A stretch of DNA of 64,000 nucleotides from RGIG8244 sp045592785 (GCA_045592785.1 JAZNVL010000060.1:62001-126000), one strand, 5' to 3'. Counted from the first letter of the stretch, positions 18,583-27,809 are shown. Numbers and translations are program-made. Notes: a model not told the origin generated them from the sequence alone.

Positions 18583-20208
18583 TCATTTTATCGGAGTGTA
18601 GAACCGGATCGTACCCTGGCTGTCGCCTGTAATATTGAGATAATATGTGTTCGGTTGAGATGGTTTTTCGATGATGTAAGCATCACAATTCCGCAGATTA
18701 TTGAAGAACAGGTTCATCATGCAGAACGGATCATTTTTCTGCAGGTCTACGATCCGGTTGGAGGCGGTCCCGTCCCGGAACAACGCAACTGTATAGATCA
18801 GAGGACGGTCCCGGAGATCGGTTTTTTCAGTCAGCGGGGCAAGCGGCAGGAAGATGCAAGGCGTATCGTTGAATTGCAGTGTCACTTTCTGATGCTGAAA
18901 TTTGCGCAGATCCAATGTGGTATTGTTTACCGCCTGATTCGTTACGGTCAACAGAGCCTCGCTCCGGTTGACAAGAAACAGCGAACTCAATCCGCTCCGG
19001 ATCCGTTTATCCTGTTCCCCGCTGGCTGTGTCGACGTTATAAAGTACCGAATAACTTTCCGATGGACCGTAAATCGGCAGGGATGATGCGGGCAGGTCTG
19101 CAAAGATCTCTTTTGTGATCCAACGCCATTCCGGTTCCGAAAGCGTGCGGATATTTTTGCGGAACGTTGTCATTGGGTATATGGATAACACCGCAGTAAA
19201 AAGTAAAAGGTAGACCGGTTTCAAGTGCAGGAGTGAATACATTCCGGCAAGAGAAATGGCGGCAATCACAATGACCGGTGTTACTGTGGGAAGATAAACC
19301 CGTTCCGGACCCGCTTTTGTGAATATGGCGGAACACAGTATTGCGGCAGTGAAAACGAGTGCCGCCGCCGATAAAATGCGGTATGGATTTTTCCGGATAC
19401 AGACACCGACGATACATATTCCCAACGGGATCAGCAGATGAAGTTTCCACAGTGTTGTTCCGCAGAATTGAAAAAAGTCACCCACCCCGGTGATGTATGC
19501 TCCGAACTGCTGCGCCTGGCGGATCTCCTGATAAATACTGCTGTACCAGAGCAGGGCAAAGAGCATTATCGCCATCATCGCAAGCCCGGCGTAAAGATGT
19601 TTTTTCCATTCTTTCCGGAGAATAGCAAACAGGATAAATGTCCCGGATGCCGCCACCGGAAAGATCAATCCGGAAATAACAGTCAGACAGGTCATGATCC
19701 CGGTGACTGCAAAAAGCACAGCTGCTTTCCAGGATTTCGGATGTTGAAAAAGATACAGAAGCGCAAGGCAGGATGCAAGGACGAATAAGCATTGAAGTGT
19801 ATATCCCCGCGCTGTCATGGTGTACTGTATAAGGTACCCATGGAATGCAGTCCAGCATGTCGCAAAGAGAACGAGCATCATATTCCGGGTCGTATGATAT
19901 ACGGCATAAAGAGCCAGAAGGACAGTCAGGAGTCCTGCGGCAAATGCAGGGGTTCGCAGTGCATGATATTTCATGCCGAAGACTTTGATTGCGCCCTGCA
20001 CAAGCAGGGTGTGGAGCGGATGATTATTGGGTGTTGACACATCCGTAAAAACGTCATGGAATGAAGATTTGCTGTAATGCTGCTGTGTCCAGATCTCATC
20101 ATATTCCAATGCCCGGCTGGGGAGCGTTATAACCGATCCGGCAGCAGAGAGCAGTAACAGCAGAAGAGTGAAAAAGAGAAAAAACTTATTCGCTTTTGAT
20201 GTAGTCAT
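18583..20208 (-). CDS. PMT/ArnT-like membrane glycosyltransferase (GT39/GT83-type)
   Basis: 541 aa with a dozen hydrophobic helices across residues 1-360, then a soluble C-terminal part of about 180 residues. Near the N-terminus LEYDEIWTQQHY and NNHPLHTLL match the first periplasmic loop of protein-mannosyltransferase-like enzymes, where the Asp-Glu pair is catalytic; the substrate is a polyprenyl-phosphate sugar. The C-terminal part is periplasmic by prediction. It starts 6 bp after the ABC ATPase gene and so is likely co-transcribed with the importer, an unusual pairing. Acceptor unknown (lipid A, protein or polymer). Confidence 0.75.
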   Translation of the reverse strand: MTTSKANKFFLFFTLLLLLLSAAGSVITLPSRALEYDEIWTQQHYSKSSFHDVFTDVSTPNNHPLHTLLVQGAIKVFGMKYHALRTPAFAAGLLTVLLALYAVYHTTRNMMLVLFATCWTAFHGYLIQYTMTARGYTLQCLFVLASCLALLYLFQHPKSWKAAVLFAVTGIMTCLTVISGLIFPVAASGTFILFAILRKEWKKHLYAGLAMMAIMLFALLWYSSIYQEIRQAQQFGAYITGVGDFFQFCGTTLWKLHLLIPLGICIVGVCIRKNPYRILSAAALVFTAAILCSAIFTKAGPERVYLPTVTPVIVIAAISLAGMYSLLHLKPVYLLLFTAVLSIYPMTTFRKNIRTLSEPEWRWITKEIFADLPASSLPIYGPSESYSVLYNVDTASGEQDKRIRSGLSSLFLVNRSEALLTVTNQAVNNTTLDLRKFQHQKVTLQFNDTPCIFLPLAPLTEKTDLRDRPLIYTVALFRDGTASNRIVDLQKNDPFCMMNLFFNNLRNCDAYIIEKPSQPNTYYLNITGDSQGTIRFYTPIK

Positions 20209-20214
20209 GATATT

Positions 20215-20973
20215 TTAATTTTCCTTTGAGGTTCCTGTCAGTAATATGTGCTTTCCCCCGTCCTGCGTGAATACATTCTCCGCTGTTACACCGAAAATCT
20301 GCCGGATCCGGTCCGGTGTCATTATTTCCTCCGGAGTGCCCTCCGCACATATCGTCCCATTCTTCATAAAAAGAATATGGTCTGAAAAACGGGCGGCAAG
20401 GGTGAGATCATGAAGGATCAGAATAACAGTCAGATCCAGATCTTTCCGTAACTGCTGTATCATTTCCAGACATTCAAACTGTCCCCGCGGATCAAGAAAT
20501 GCCGTCGGTTCATCCAGCAGAAGCAGTTCCGGTTTCCGGATCAAGGTCATGGCGATCCATGCCCGACGCCGTTCGCCGCCCGATAACTGATGCAGTTCCC
20601 GGTGCTGTAAATGTGTCAGATCGGTCAACTGCAGAACATCGTCTTCCGTCATGGCGGAACCCGGTGCGGGATACCGTCCCCGTTGAATCAATTCTCGCAC
20701 TGTGATCCCTGTGAGATCCGGCGGGTTTTGCGGGAGATATGCGATTTTTTTTGCCCGTTGGTCTGGTGGGATGGAGAACAGTTCTTTCCCTGTAAAACGT
20801 ATTTCTCCGGAATCCGGTTTGAGATACGCGCTGAGCAGTCGGAGCAGTGTCGTTTTTCCGCTGCCGTTGGGCCCTGCGATGGTAAGCCATCTGCCCTGCG
20901 CCAAAGTGAAAGAAATACCGGAAAGAATGTTTTGTTTTCCGTAGGAAAAGGTCAGGTCCCGGATCTCAAGCAT
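20215..20973 (-). CDS. ABC transporter ATP-binding protein, FecE/BtuD type
   Basis: 252 aa from ATG 20973, which has GGAGG 10 nt upstream and overlaps the permease end by 8 nt; an upstream in-frame extension is ignored. Walker A GPNGSGKTT, Q-loop YLPQNPPD, signature LSGGERRRAW and Walker B LLLLDEPTAFLD are all present. It powers the FecCD-type permease encoded just before it, most likely for iron-siderophore, haem or cobalamin uptake. Confidence 0.95.
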   Translation of the reverse strand: MLEIRDLTFSYGKQNILSGISFTLAQGRWLTIAGPNGSGKTTLLRLLSAYLKPDSGEIRFTGKELFSIPPDQRAKKIAYLPQNPPDLTGITVRELIQRGRYPAPGSAMTEDDVLQLTDLTHLQHRELHQLSGGERRRAWIAMTLIRKPELLLLDEPTAFLDPRGQFECLEMIQQLRKDLDLTVILILHDLTLAARFSDHILFMKNGTICAEGTPEEIMTPDRIRQIFGVTAENVFTQDGGKHILLTGTSKEN

Positions 20974-21943
20974 GATGATGTTCCCTCCGGAGCAGCCAAA
21001 GGAAAAATACGGGGCCCAGCAACGCAAGCATCAACCCCGCCGGCAGCTCGGTCGGCGGACGGAGGATACGTCCTGCGGTATCACAAAAGACTACAAGCGC
21101 ACCGCCCGCCAGCGCGGAGCAGGGCAGGAGATAGCGGTGATCCGAACCGATGATGAACCGGACAATATGCGGTGCGATCAGCCCGACGAACCCGAGGAGT
21201 CCGGCGGCACTCACCCCGGTCCCGGCGAGCAGAGACGCCAGCGCAAGGAGAATGATGCGGTCCCGTTCAAGGGAAAGTCCCAGATTGGATGCGGTTTCAT
21301 CGCCCAGTTCCAGAATATTGAGTTTTCCACTGAAAAGGAACGAGGCGGTCAATGCCAGGATCATATAAGGCAATAACAGTTTCAGGTCTGCAGAGCTTTT
21401 CATCGCAAGGGATCCGATAGCGAAATCCAGGACCTGTCCGGCTTTTTCCGGGAAACACAAAAGCAATCCGCTGGAAAACGCATTGAGCATGGCGGAAACT
21501 GCCACCCCGGAAAGGATCAGACGTACCGGATCGATACCCCGTTTCCACGCAAGCAGATAAACCAGGATCGCCGCAAGAAAGGAACCGGCAAAGGAGACCG
21601 CCGGGAGCAGGGGGATGATCCCGGGAAACGCGAGCAGAGCCAGAAGTCCGGCAAGGCCGCCTCCGGCAGAAACGCCCAGGATCCCTGGAGATGCCAGCGG
21701 ATTGCGCATGATCCCCTGAAGGATCGCGCCGGAAACGGCGAAGACGGCTCCGGTGAATATTCCCAGGATGGTGCGCGGTAAACGGATCTCCCGGAGGATG
21801 ATATTATTCATATTCCAGTCCTGCCAGGGGATCGACACTGCGCCGGCAGTGAGGGAGAAAACGCCGCAGAGAGCGAGCAGAACAAGGAGTCCTGCGGCAA
21901 AAACACCACGACCTGTGGCGGAGCGAAAGAAACGCTGCTTCAT
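20966..21943 (-). CDS. FecCD/BtuC family ABC importer permease
   Basis: 325 aa with about ten transmembrane helices. The family signature RLPRTILGIFTGAVFAVSGA (residues about 54-73) and QGIMRNPLASPGILGVSAG are clear, as is GLIAPHIVRFIIG near 255. It forms the membrane channel for a cobalamin, haem or iron-chelate importer. A periplasmic binding protein gene and a TonB receptor are not in this window, and no cobalamin riboswitch was found upstream. Confidence 0.95.
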   Translation of the reverse strand: MKQRFFRSATGRGVFAAGLLVLLALCGVFSLTAGAVSIPWQDWNMNNIILREIRLPRTILGIFTGAVFAVSGAILQGIMRNPLASPGILGVSAGGGLAGLLALLAFPGIIPLLPAVSFAGSFLAAILVYLLAWKRGIDPVRLILSGVAVSAMLNAFSSGLLLCFPEKAGQVLDFAIGSLAMKSSADLKLLLPYMILALTASFLFSGKLNILELGDETASNLGLSLERDRIILLALASLLAGTGVSAAGLLGFVGLIAPHIVRFIIGSDHRYLLPCSALAGGALVVFCDTAGRILRPPTELPAGLMLALLGPVFFLWLLRREHHHA

Positions 21944-22056
21944 AAACCGATCCTGTAATTATGTTATGAAATAAGGGAATATACTGCAAAAAACGGTTGA
22001 TTGCAAGGAGAAAAGATTTTTTTTCAAAAAAAAAGCAAAAATTTTCGATTTTACGC

Positions 22057-22084
22057 TTGCATTTTACAAGATCGCGTGTATATT
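22057..22084 (+). promoter_or_regulatory. Promoter of the tRNA-Asp genes
   Basis: TTGCAT at 22057-22062, 16 bp, TATATT at 22079-22084. The first tRNA begins 22 nt after the -10 box. Confidence 0.65.
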
Positions 22085-22097
22085 AAGCTCCATACCA

Positions 22098-22184
22098 AAT
22101 GATGCGGGGGAATAGCTCAATTGGTTAGAGTGCCACCCTGTCACGGTGGATGTTGCGGGTTCGAGTCCCGTTTCTCCCGCCATT
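22098..22184 (+). repeat. 87-bp direct repeat containing tRNA-Asp, copy 1
   Basis: Identical to 22234-22320, offset 136 bp. It covers the tRNA gene plus 8 bp upstream and 2 bp downstream. Confidence 0.9.
22106..22182 (+). tRNA. tRNA-Asp (GTC), copy 1
   Basis: 77 nt with encoded CCA. Acceptor stem GGGGGAA with TTCTCCC, D arm GCTC...GAGT, anticodon stem CCACC with GGTGG, anticodon GTC at 22140-22142, T arm GCGGG...CCCGT with TTCGAGT loop, and discriminator G73, an Asp identity element. Confidence 0.97.
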
Positions 22185-22233
22185 CTTTCTCTCAAAGAGT
22201 GGTTCCGCATCCGGTATGCTTTTCGTGTCATTT

Positions 22234-22320
22234 AATGATGCGGGGGAATAGCTCAATTGGTTAGAGTGCCACCCTGTCACGGTGGATGTTGCGGGTTCGA
22301 GTCCCGTTTCTCCCGCCATT
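22234..22320 (+). repeat. 87-bp direct repeat containing tRNA-Asp, copy 2
   Basis: Exact copy of 22098-22184, separated by 49 bp of unrelated sequence. Confidence 0.9.
22242..22318 (+). tRNA. tRNA-Asp (GTC), copy 2
   Basis: Identical in every base to the tRNA at 22106-22182, including the encoded CCA. The xerD start codon follows 27 nt later. Confidence 0.97.
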
Positions 22321-22345
22321 TTTTATTTTCGCAGGACGGGATGCC

Positions 22346-23242
22346 ATGGAACGAATACTGACTCATTTTTGTGGCTGGCTTTCCGTGGAACGTGGTCTCG
22401 GTAAACTCACTGTTCAATCTTATCACTCCGATCTCCTTGATTTTATTCATTTCCTTCAGGATGAACTTCATGTCGATTCCTGCGAAAAAATCGATCGCGA
22501 TATGATCGTGGATTACCTCGGGTCCTGTCGTGACCGCGAAATGGAAACTGCCACGCTGGCACATCGTCTGGTGGCGATCAAGGTGTTTTTCCGTTATCTC
22601 TTTCAGGAAAAACTGGTTCCCCGCGATGTGACGGACGTCATGGATTCGCCGAAAATGTGGCGGATCCTGCCGGATTTTCTCAGCGTGGCGGAAGTGGATG
22701 CCATGCTGAAAGTCTTCCCGACAAACGCGCGGGATCCCATGCTGCTGCGCAACCGTTGTATCCTGGAACTGCTTTATGCCAGCGGGTTGCGCGTTTCCGA
22801 GTGTGCCAATCTCACCGTCAGCGGAATCAAATTCGACGAAGAAATCGTTCGTGTGACCGGGAAGGGGCAGAAAGAACGGATCGTACCCATCGGAAAAACC
22901 GCGTTGCGCCTGATCGAACGTTATTTGCAGGAGGCGCGTCCCCAGCTGAATAAACTGGAAAATGTTCCGAATCTATTTCTCTCTTATCGCGGAAAACCGC
23001 TCAATCGGGAATGGATCTGGGCTATGGTGAAAAAAGCGGCAGCGGATGCCGGTATCACCAAGAACATTCATCCCCATACATTACGTCATTCATTTGCCAG
23101 TCATCTGTTGCAGAACGGAGCGGATCTGCGTGTGATCCAGGAAATGCTGGGGCACGCCGATATCAGCACCACGCAGATCTATACCCATGTTGACAAGAAA
23201 CGGCTTTTGAACATACACCGTCAGTTCCACCCACGCAGTTAA
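22346..23242 (+). CDS. xerD: Site-specific tyrosine recombinase XerD/XerC
   Basis: 298 aa from ATG 22346; the frame is open upstream through the tRNA, so the longer form is rejected. N-terminal SAM-like core-binding domain (1-105). Catalytic residues of the tyrosine recombinase fold are visible: Arg in YASGLRVSE, Lys in GKGQKER, His-x-x-Arg in HTLRHSFASH, His in LGHADIS and the nucleophile in TQIYTHV. It resolves chromosome dimers at dif. XerD is more likely than XerC, but the two cannot be told apart safely here. Possibly read through from the tRNA transcript. Confidence 0.93.
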   Translation: MERILTHFCGWLSVERGLGKLTVQSYHSDLLDFIHFLQDELHVDSCEKIDRDMIVDYLGSCRDREMETATLAHRLVAIKVFFRYLFQEKLVPRDVTDVMDSPKMWRILPDFLSVAEVDAMLKVFPTNARDPMLLRNRCILELLYASGLRVSECANLTVSGIKFDEEIVRVTGKGQKERIVPIGKTALRLIERYLQEARPQLNKLENVPNLFLSYRGKPLNREWIWAMVKKAAADAGITKNIHPHTLRHSFASHLLQNGADLRVIQEMLGHADISTTQIYTHVDKKRLLNIHRQFHPRS

Positions 23243-23257
23243 AGGATTTATTTCATC

Positions 23258-24334
23258 ATGAATGTCGACCGCAAACTTTTGATCCGTCTGATCGTCCGTG
23301 CTGTTATCATCGCAGGCGGCATGTCACTTGTTTTGTATTTTTCAGCCCCCGGCAGAATGGCGGGAAAACAGAAGCAAACCCAGGCGATCCTCTTTTCCTC
23401 CATGAGTACATTCGCCTCGGCACAGTTGACCGCATCGAAAAAGGATTATTCCTTTGAGCCTGCATTCGAAACCGTGCGGGAAGAACTGAAAAGAGCGGAA
23501 CGCATCTGCAATTATTTCTCCCCGGAAAGTGAATTGGGACGTCTGAATGCAACGGCGGCGGATGCCCCGTTCGCCTGTTCCAACGAACTCTGGAAGGTCC
23601 TCACCATCGCCCGGGAATGGCATAAGAAAACGGATGGCGCGTTTGACATCACGATCACTCCCCTGATGAATCTCTGGGGATTCTATGTGAAAGAAAAGAA
23701 AGTCCCTTCCGAAGCCGGGATCACGGAAACGATGAAACTGGTCGGACTGGATAAAGTCAAGTTCGATGATGAAGCGAAAACGGTTTTCTTCCCTGTCAAA
23801 GGCATGTCACTGAATCTGGGCGGGATCGCCAAAGGATGGGCACTTGACCGGGCGGTAAATGCGGTACAGGCACTGCATCCCGAGATCACGGAAGGATTCC
23901 TGAATCTGGGCGGGAATGTGTTGGCGTTCGGCGGTACATTCAAGGGCGGTGTACGGGATCCGTTTGACCGGAACAGGGTTTGCGCCACTACGGAAATCAA
24001 GGGAAACTGTGCCATGTCGACCAGCGGGACGGCGGAACGGTTTGTGGAGATCGACGGGAAGAAATACGGACACATCATTGATCCGCGTACGGGATACCCT
24101 GTGGATCATTGTTTTTCCGCCACCGTGCTTGCGGAAAGTGCTGTTTTGAGTGATGTACTTTCCACCGCGCTTTTCGTCAATGGATTTTCTTTTGCCGCGA
24201 AGATCCCGGAAAATCCGGTGCTTCTTATCCGGCGTGACAGCAAAAATCCGGATCGGTTGGAAGTGTTGCAGACCGGTGACTGCTGGACACTTGACCTTCC
24301 GGTCACGATCCCGGAACCGGTCAAAGGTCAATGA
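23258..24334 (+). CDS. apbE: FAD:protein FMN transferase ApbE
   Basis: 358 aa with an N-terminal membrane anchor (about 8-28) and no lipobox Cys. ApbE features: SMSTFAS at the strand normally reading MGTxxs, NYFSPESELGRLN, DGAFDITITPLMNLWGF, SLNLGGIAKGWALDRA and HIIDPRTGYPV. It attaches FMN to Thr residues of periplasmic or membrane flavoproteins such as Rnf or Nqr subunits. It starts 15 bp after xerD. Its end overlaps the convergent MBL-fold gene by 14 bp. Confidence 0.93.
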   Translation: MNVDRKLLIRLIVRAVIIAGGMSLVLYFSAPGRMAGKQKQTQAILFSSMSTFASAQLTASKKDYSFEPAFETVREELKRAERICNYFSPESELGRLNATAADAPFACSNELWKVLTIAREWHKKTDGAFDITITPLMNLWGFYVKEKKVPSEAGITETMKLVGLDKVKFDDEAKTVFFPVKGMSLNLGGIAKGWALDRAVNAVQALHPEITEGFLNLGGNVLAFGGTFKGGVRDPFDRNRVCATTEIKGNCAMSTSGTAERFVEIDGKKYGHIIDPRTGYPVDHCFSATVLAESAVLSDVLSTALFVNGFSFAAKIPENPVLLIRRDSKNPDRLEVLQTGDCWTLDLPVTIPEPVKGQ

Positions 24335-25145
24335 TCATCCCGTCATAAGCCGGGGTCATGTTTTTGGGGAGGAAGAAGGCGTCCAGTCGTTCCTGACGCG
24401 GATCGCCGTGATGGGAAAAGTGGTTGACGATACATTTTGTCGCGTCGGTGATCACACCGATCTCCGCCAGTTTATCCCGGAACCGGACCGTGGAGTTCAC
24501 CCCCAAATGATGGTCGGTGGAGTCCGGTCTGCCGAAACCGGTGGTACTTTCCAATACGACAAGATCCGCTTTCAAACCGGAATCTCCTGCCATGTCCCAG
24601 GTGTCATCATTCCACCAGCCGGAATCGTTCTGGATGAGGATCGTTTTCCCGTTCCGTGTGATGAAATAATTCAACGGCGTTGTCACCGGCGCATGGGTCG
24701 CCCGGAGAGCAAAGATCGTCATGTCGCCATCCTGCAATGTCTGCCCGGGACTGATATGTTTTGCGGTCAGGTGCATTTCATCGAATGTGCACCCGGTTTC
24801 ATTCCGGAGTCGTTCCAATGGTGCGGTATCCGCAATAATGGTCAAATCCTGTGTGACCACGGAGTACCGTTTCTGCCGCATGAGAAAGGGGTAAATATCC
24901 AGATGGTCTTTATGGGAATGAGAGAACAGGATGCGCCGGAGCGATAAGGTTTCGATCCGGAACTCATCCCGTTGGCGTGCAAAGTCCGGTCCGCAGTCGA
25001 TCAGCGTGTCACTGTCGATCAGATAAGATGTCCGTCTGCGGAGATTGCGCCCCTTATTCGTGCGGGCATCCACGCATACGGGACACTCACAGAAATAGGC
25101 AGGCACACCTTCCGCAGCTGCTGAACCGAGGACTTGCAAACGCAT
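24321..25145 (-). CDS. Metallo-beta-lactamase fold phosphodiesterase, PhnP-like
   Basis: 274 aa. N-terminal LGSAAAEGVPAYFCECPVC and the zinc motif HSHKDHLD (around residue 93) are typical of PhnP-type phosphoribosyl cyclic phosphodiesterases, with the first Cys pair placed as in PhnP. Later ligands are seen in ATHAPV, VVLEST and NHFSHHGD. No phosphonate genes are nearby, so the true substrate may be another cyclic phosphate. It lies 6 bp after argB and is the last gene of the argJ-argB operon. Confidence 0.85.
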   Translation of the reverse strand: MRLQVLGSAAAEGVPAYFCECPVCVDARTNKGRNLRRRTSYLIDSDTLIDCGPDFARQRDEFRIETLSLRRILFSHSHKDHLDIYPFLMRQKRYSVVTQDLTIIADTAPLERLRNETGCTFDEMHLTAKHISPGQTLQDGDMTIFALRATHAPVTTPLNYFITRNGKTILIQNDSGWWNDDTWDMAGDSGLKADLVVLESTTGFGRPDSTDHHLGVNSTVRFRDKLAEIGVITDATKCIVNHFSHHGDPRQERLDAFFLPKNMTPAYDGMIIDL

Positions 25146-25151
25146 AATGGT

Positions 25152-26027
25152 TTACCCTTTGACGATCTGCGTGCCGACACCGGAAGCGGTGAAGATTTCC
25201 AGCAGCAGAGAGTGGGGTTGACGTCCGTCCACCATGTGGACCTGGGAGACTCCGCTTTCCAGAGAGCCGACACAGCTCTGGATCTTGGGCAGCATACCGC
25301 CGGAAAGAACGCCGTCCGAAATGAGTCCGGCGACTTCGGACGTATGAATGACAGAGATCAGCGAGGATTCGTCTTTGGGATCCCGGAGGATGCCGGGGAC
25401 GTCACTCAGGAATACCAGTTTTTTCGCATTCAAAGCCTTTGCGATCTCACACGCAGCGGTATCGGCATTGATGTTGTAAGTCTGACCATGGAAATCGGTG
25501 GCGAGCGGCGTGATCACCGGGATCACGTTGAACCGCAGTGCGTCATGGATCGCCGCGATATCCACAGAAATGATTTCGCCCACATAACCGATATCCAGCT
25601 GGGCACCGGTTTCTTTGTCATGGGTGTAGAGCTTTTTCGCACGGAGCAGTTTCTTGCCGGAAACGGAAGCGCCTTTGCCGCCCGCTTTCAGAATACCTTC
25701 CACCAGCTGCACATTGGTCACATTGTGCAATACATCATCCACCACACCGATGGTTTTGTCATCAGTCACGCGCAAGCCGTTGATGAACTGGGGTTCGATC
25801 TGCATTTCGCGCAGCCGTGCGGAGATGGCTTTTCCGCCGCCGTGGACCACCACCGGTTTCATGCCGATGGCTTCCAGCAGGACGATATCCCGCATGGTTT
25901 TGTGGGTGAGAACCGGGTCTTCCATTGCGGAACCGCCGAACTTGACGACGACGATGGCGCCATGGAATTGCTGGATGTAGGGCAATGCCTCAATAAGGAC
26001 TTCCGTTTTCTTGACGAGATCTTTCAT
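25152..26027 (-). CDS. argB: Acetylglutamate kinase
   Basis: 291 aa. Amino-acid kinase fold with VVKFGGSAM (phosphate loop), VVHGGGKAIS (acetylglutamate binding), GLRVTD, and NINADTAACEIAKAL. It phosphorylates N-acetylglutamate in arginine synthesis. It lies 21 bp after argJ in the same transcript. The N-terminal KTEVLIEALPYIQQFHG helix is like that of arginine-feedback-inhibited, hexameric forms, so feedback control is likely. Confidence 0.97.
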   Translation of the reverse strand: MKDLVKKTEVLIEALPYIQQFHGAIVVVKFGGSAMEDPVLTHKTMRDIVLLEAIGMKPVVVHGGGKAISARLREMQIEPQFINGLRVTDDKTIGVVDDVLHNVTNVQLVEGILKAGGKGASVSGKKLLRAKKLYTHDKETGAQLDIGYVGEIISVDIAAIHDALRFNVIPVITPLATDFHGQTYNINADTAACEIAKALNAKKLVFLSDVPGILRDPKDESSLISVIHTSEVAGLISDGVLSGGMLPKIQSCVGSLESGVSQVHMVDGRQPHSLLLEIFTASGVGTQIVKG

Positions 26028-26048
26028 TATAATTTTCCTTGCAATAAA

Positions 26049-27293
26049 TTAAGTATGATAATCTGCGTTGATCGTCACATAATCGTGGCTGATATCGCTG
26101 GTCCAAACCGTATGAGTGCAATCTCCGGCTCCCAGATTCAGATGGATCGTGAAGTCACGGCGTTTCATCACCGTACACAATTCGCTTTCCGGAGTCCCCG
26201 CATCCATTCCGCCGCGGACCACCGGCATTTCATCATAATCCAGTGTGACTTTTTCCGGGTCGAACATCGCGCCGGAGTAACCCGCCGCCGCAAGAACACG
26301 TCCCCAGTTGGGATCGCATCCGAACCAGGCGGTTTTGCACAGCATGGAGTCGGCAATGGCACGGGCGCAGAGACGGGCATCGCCGGGAGTGGCTGCGCCT
26401 TTGACTTCCACGGTTACGAACTTGGTGGAGCCTTCGCCGTCCAGCACCATGGCACGGGCGAGATGCTGTGTGACTACGACCAATGCCTTGCGGAATGTTT
26501 CGGCATCTTCGGTCCCTGCCTGGATCTTCACGCCGGAAACCCCGTTGGCGAGCAGTACACAGGTGTCGTTTGTACTCATGTCATTATCCACCGTGATCCG
26601 GTTGAAAGACTGTTCCACTGCACTTTCCAGCAGCAGTGAGAGGTCGTTGGCGGAGATCTCTGCATCGGTCGTGAGGAAACAGAGCATGGTGGCGTGAGGA
26701 CGGCATACGATCATTCCCGGCGCGATCATGCCCGCACCCTTTGTCATACCGCCGATGGTCACGCGTTTGCCTTGAATATCGAACGAGATCGCGATGGATT
26801 TCGGTTTCGTATCCGTTGTCATGATCGCGTGAGATGCCGCGATCCCGCCATCCGCAGAAAGTCCGGCAGCTGCCGTGCGGATCCCTTTCGAGATGAGATC
26901 CATGGGCAGCTGTACGCCGATACGCCCGGTGGAGGCTGTCAACACATTTTCGGGCTTGATCCCGAGGACAGCCGCCGTTTCTTCGGCGGAGCGGACGGTA
27001 TTGGTATAACCTTCTTTCCCGGTACAGGCGTTGGCGACGCCGCTGTTGACGATAACCGCGCGGATTTTTGAACCGGCACTGACGCGTTCTCTGCAGTACT
27101 GCACAGGAGCCGCAGGAAAGAGATTGGATGTAAACGTACCTGCGACGTTGCAATCCTGTTCCGAAAACAGCATGGCGAAGTCGGGTTTACCGCTTTTCTT
27201 GAGTCCGGCAGTGATCCCGGCTGCAGTGAAACCGGCGGGAGAACTGACACTGCCGTTTTCGACGAAATCGAAATTATGCACGACGTTATTCAT
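26049..27293 (-). CDS. argJ: Glutamate N-acetyltransferase / amino-acid acetyltransferase ArgJ
   Basis: 414 aa. Pro-enzyme that cleaves itself before the Thr in HATMLCFLTTDA (near residue 190). The oxyanion-hole region TKGAGMIAP and the later DGEGSTKFVTV are also present. It transfers acetyl from N-acetylornithine to glutamate, the recycling arginine route. First gene of argJ-argB-phnP-like. Confidence 0.97.
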   Translation of the reverse strand: MNNVVHNFDFVENGSVSSPAGFTAAGITAGLKKSGKPDFAMLFSEQDCNVAGTFTSNLFPAAPVQYCRERVSAGSKIRAVIVNSGVANACTGKEGYTNTVRSAEETAAVLGIKPENVLTASTGRIGVQLPMDLISKGIRTAAAGLSADGGIAASHAIMTTDTKPKSIAISFDIQGKRVTIGGMTKGAGMIAPGMIVCRPHATMLCFLTTDAEISANDLSLLLESAVEQSFNRITVDNDMSTNDTCVLLANGVSGVKIQAGTEDAETFRKALVVVTQHLARAMVLDGEGSTKFVTVEVKGAATPGDARLCARAIADSMLCKTAWFGCDPNWGRVLAAAGYSGAMFDPEKVTLDYDEMPVVRGGMDAGTPESELCTVMKRRDFTIHLNLGAGDCTHTVWTSDISHDYVTINADYHT

Positions 27294-27341
27294 ATTCTGT
27301 TCTGTGTCCTTTCTGAAGGTAAGTTACATTACAGTATATAT

Positions 27342-27370
27342 AATGTAGCACACTTTTTATTTTTTGCCAC
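27342..27370 (-). promoter_or_regulatory. Promoter of the argJ operon
   Basis: On the minus strand GTGGCA (27365-27370), 17 bp, TACATT (27342-27347) preceded by TGC. It overlaps the 3' end of queF. Confidence 0.5.
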
Positions 27371-27809
27371 CCTCGGAAGCAGTAATTGTCAAAGAAATTC
27401 CACCGCGGGGGCGGAAAACGCCTTTGACTTCCATCCAACGGGGATTACATGCTTTGCAAAGATCGGTCAGGATCCGGTTCACTGCTTCTTCATGGAACGT
27501 GTTGCAGGTACGGAAAGAGAACAGGTAAAGTTTCAATGCCTTGCTTTCCACACAAAGTTTATCCGGAGTGTAACGGACCGTGATATGTCCGAAGTCAGGT
27601 TGTCCGGTGACGGGACAGAGGCTTGTGAATTCGGGACAGTCAAATTCGATGATGTAATCGCGTTTCGGGAATTGATTGTCGAACGTTTCGATTTTTGCCT
27701 CATCGGGATTATCCGGATACTCCGTATGATTGCGGTTCAGGAGGGTCAGACGGCTGTGTCTGGCTTCGGGCATGGCACCATTTTTCTCAATTTTTTTTGA
27801 TTTTGCCAT
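27357..27809 (-). CDS. queF: NADPH-dependent preQ0 reductase QueF
   Basis: 150 aa, the short (YkvM-type) form. The active-site Cys lies in EFTSLCPVTGQPDFGH and the QueF signature ESKALKLYLFSFR follows, then the His-Glu of TFHEEAVNRI. It reduces preQ0 to preQ1 in queuosine synthesis. A very AT-rich upstream gap of 185 bp is too short and featureless to hold a preQ1 riboswitch. Other queuosine genes are not near. Confidence 0.96.
   Translation of the reverse strand: MAKSKKIEKNGAMPEARHSRLTLLNRNHTEYPDNPDEAKIETFDNQFPKRDYIIEFDCPEFTSLCPVTGQPDFGHITVRYTPDKLCVESKALKLYLFSFRTCNTFHEEAVNRILTDLCKACNPRWMEVKGVFRPRGGISLTITASEGGKK

Noticed and set aside
21944..22056. Cobalamin riboswitch before the FecCD permease gene
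   Set aside because: The gap is short and AT-rich and lacks a B12-box-like conserved segment.
22098..23242. tRNA plus tyrosine recombinase as an integrative element
   Set aside because: The recombinase is a housekeeping XerD/C type, both tRNAs are intact, and housekeeping genes follow on the right; no element boundary or cargo is visible.
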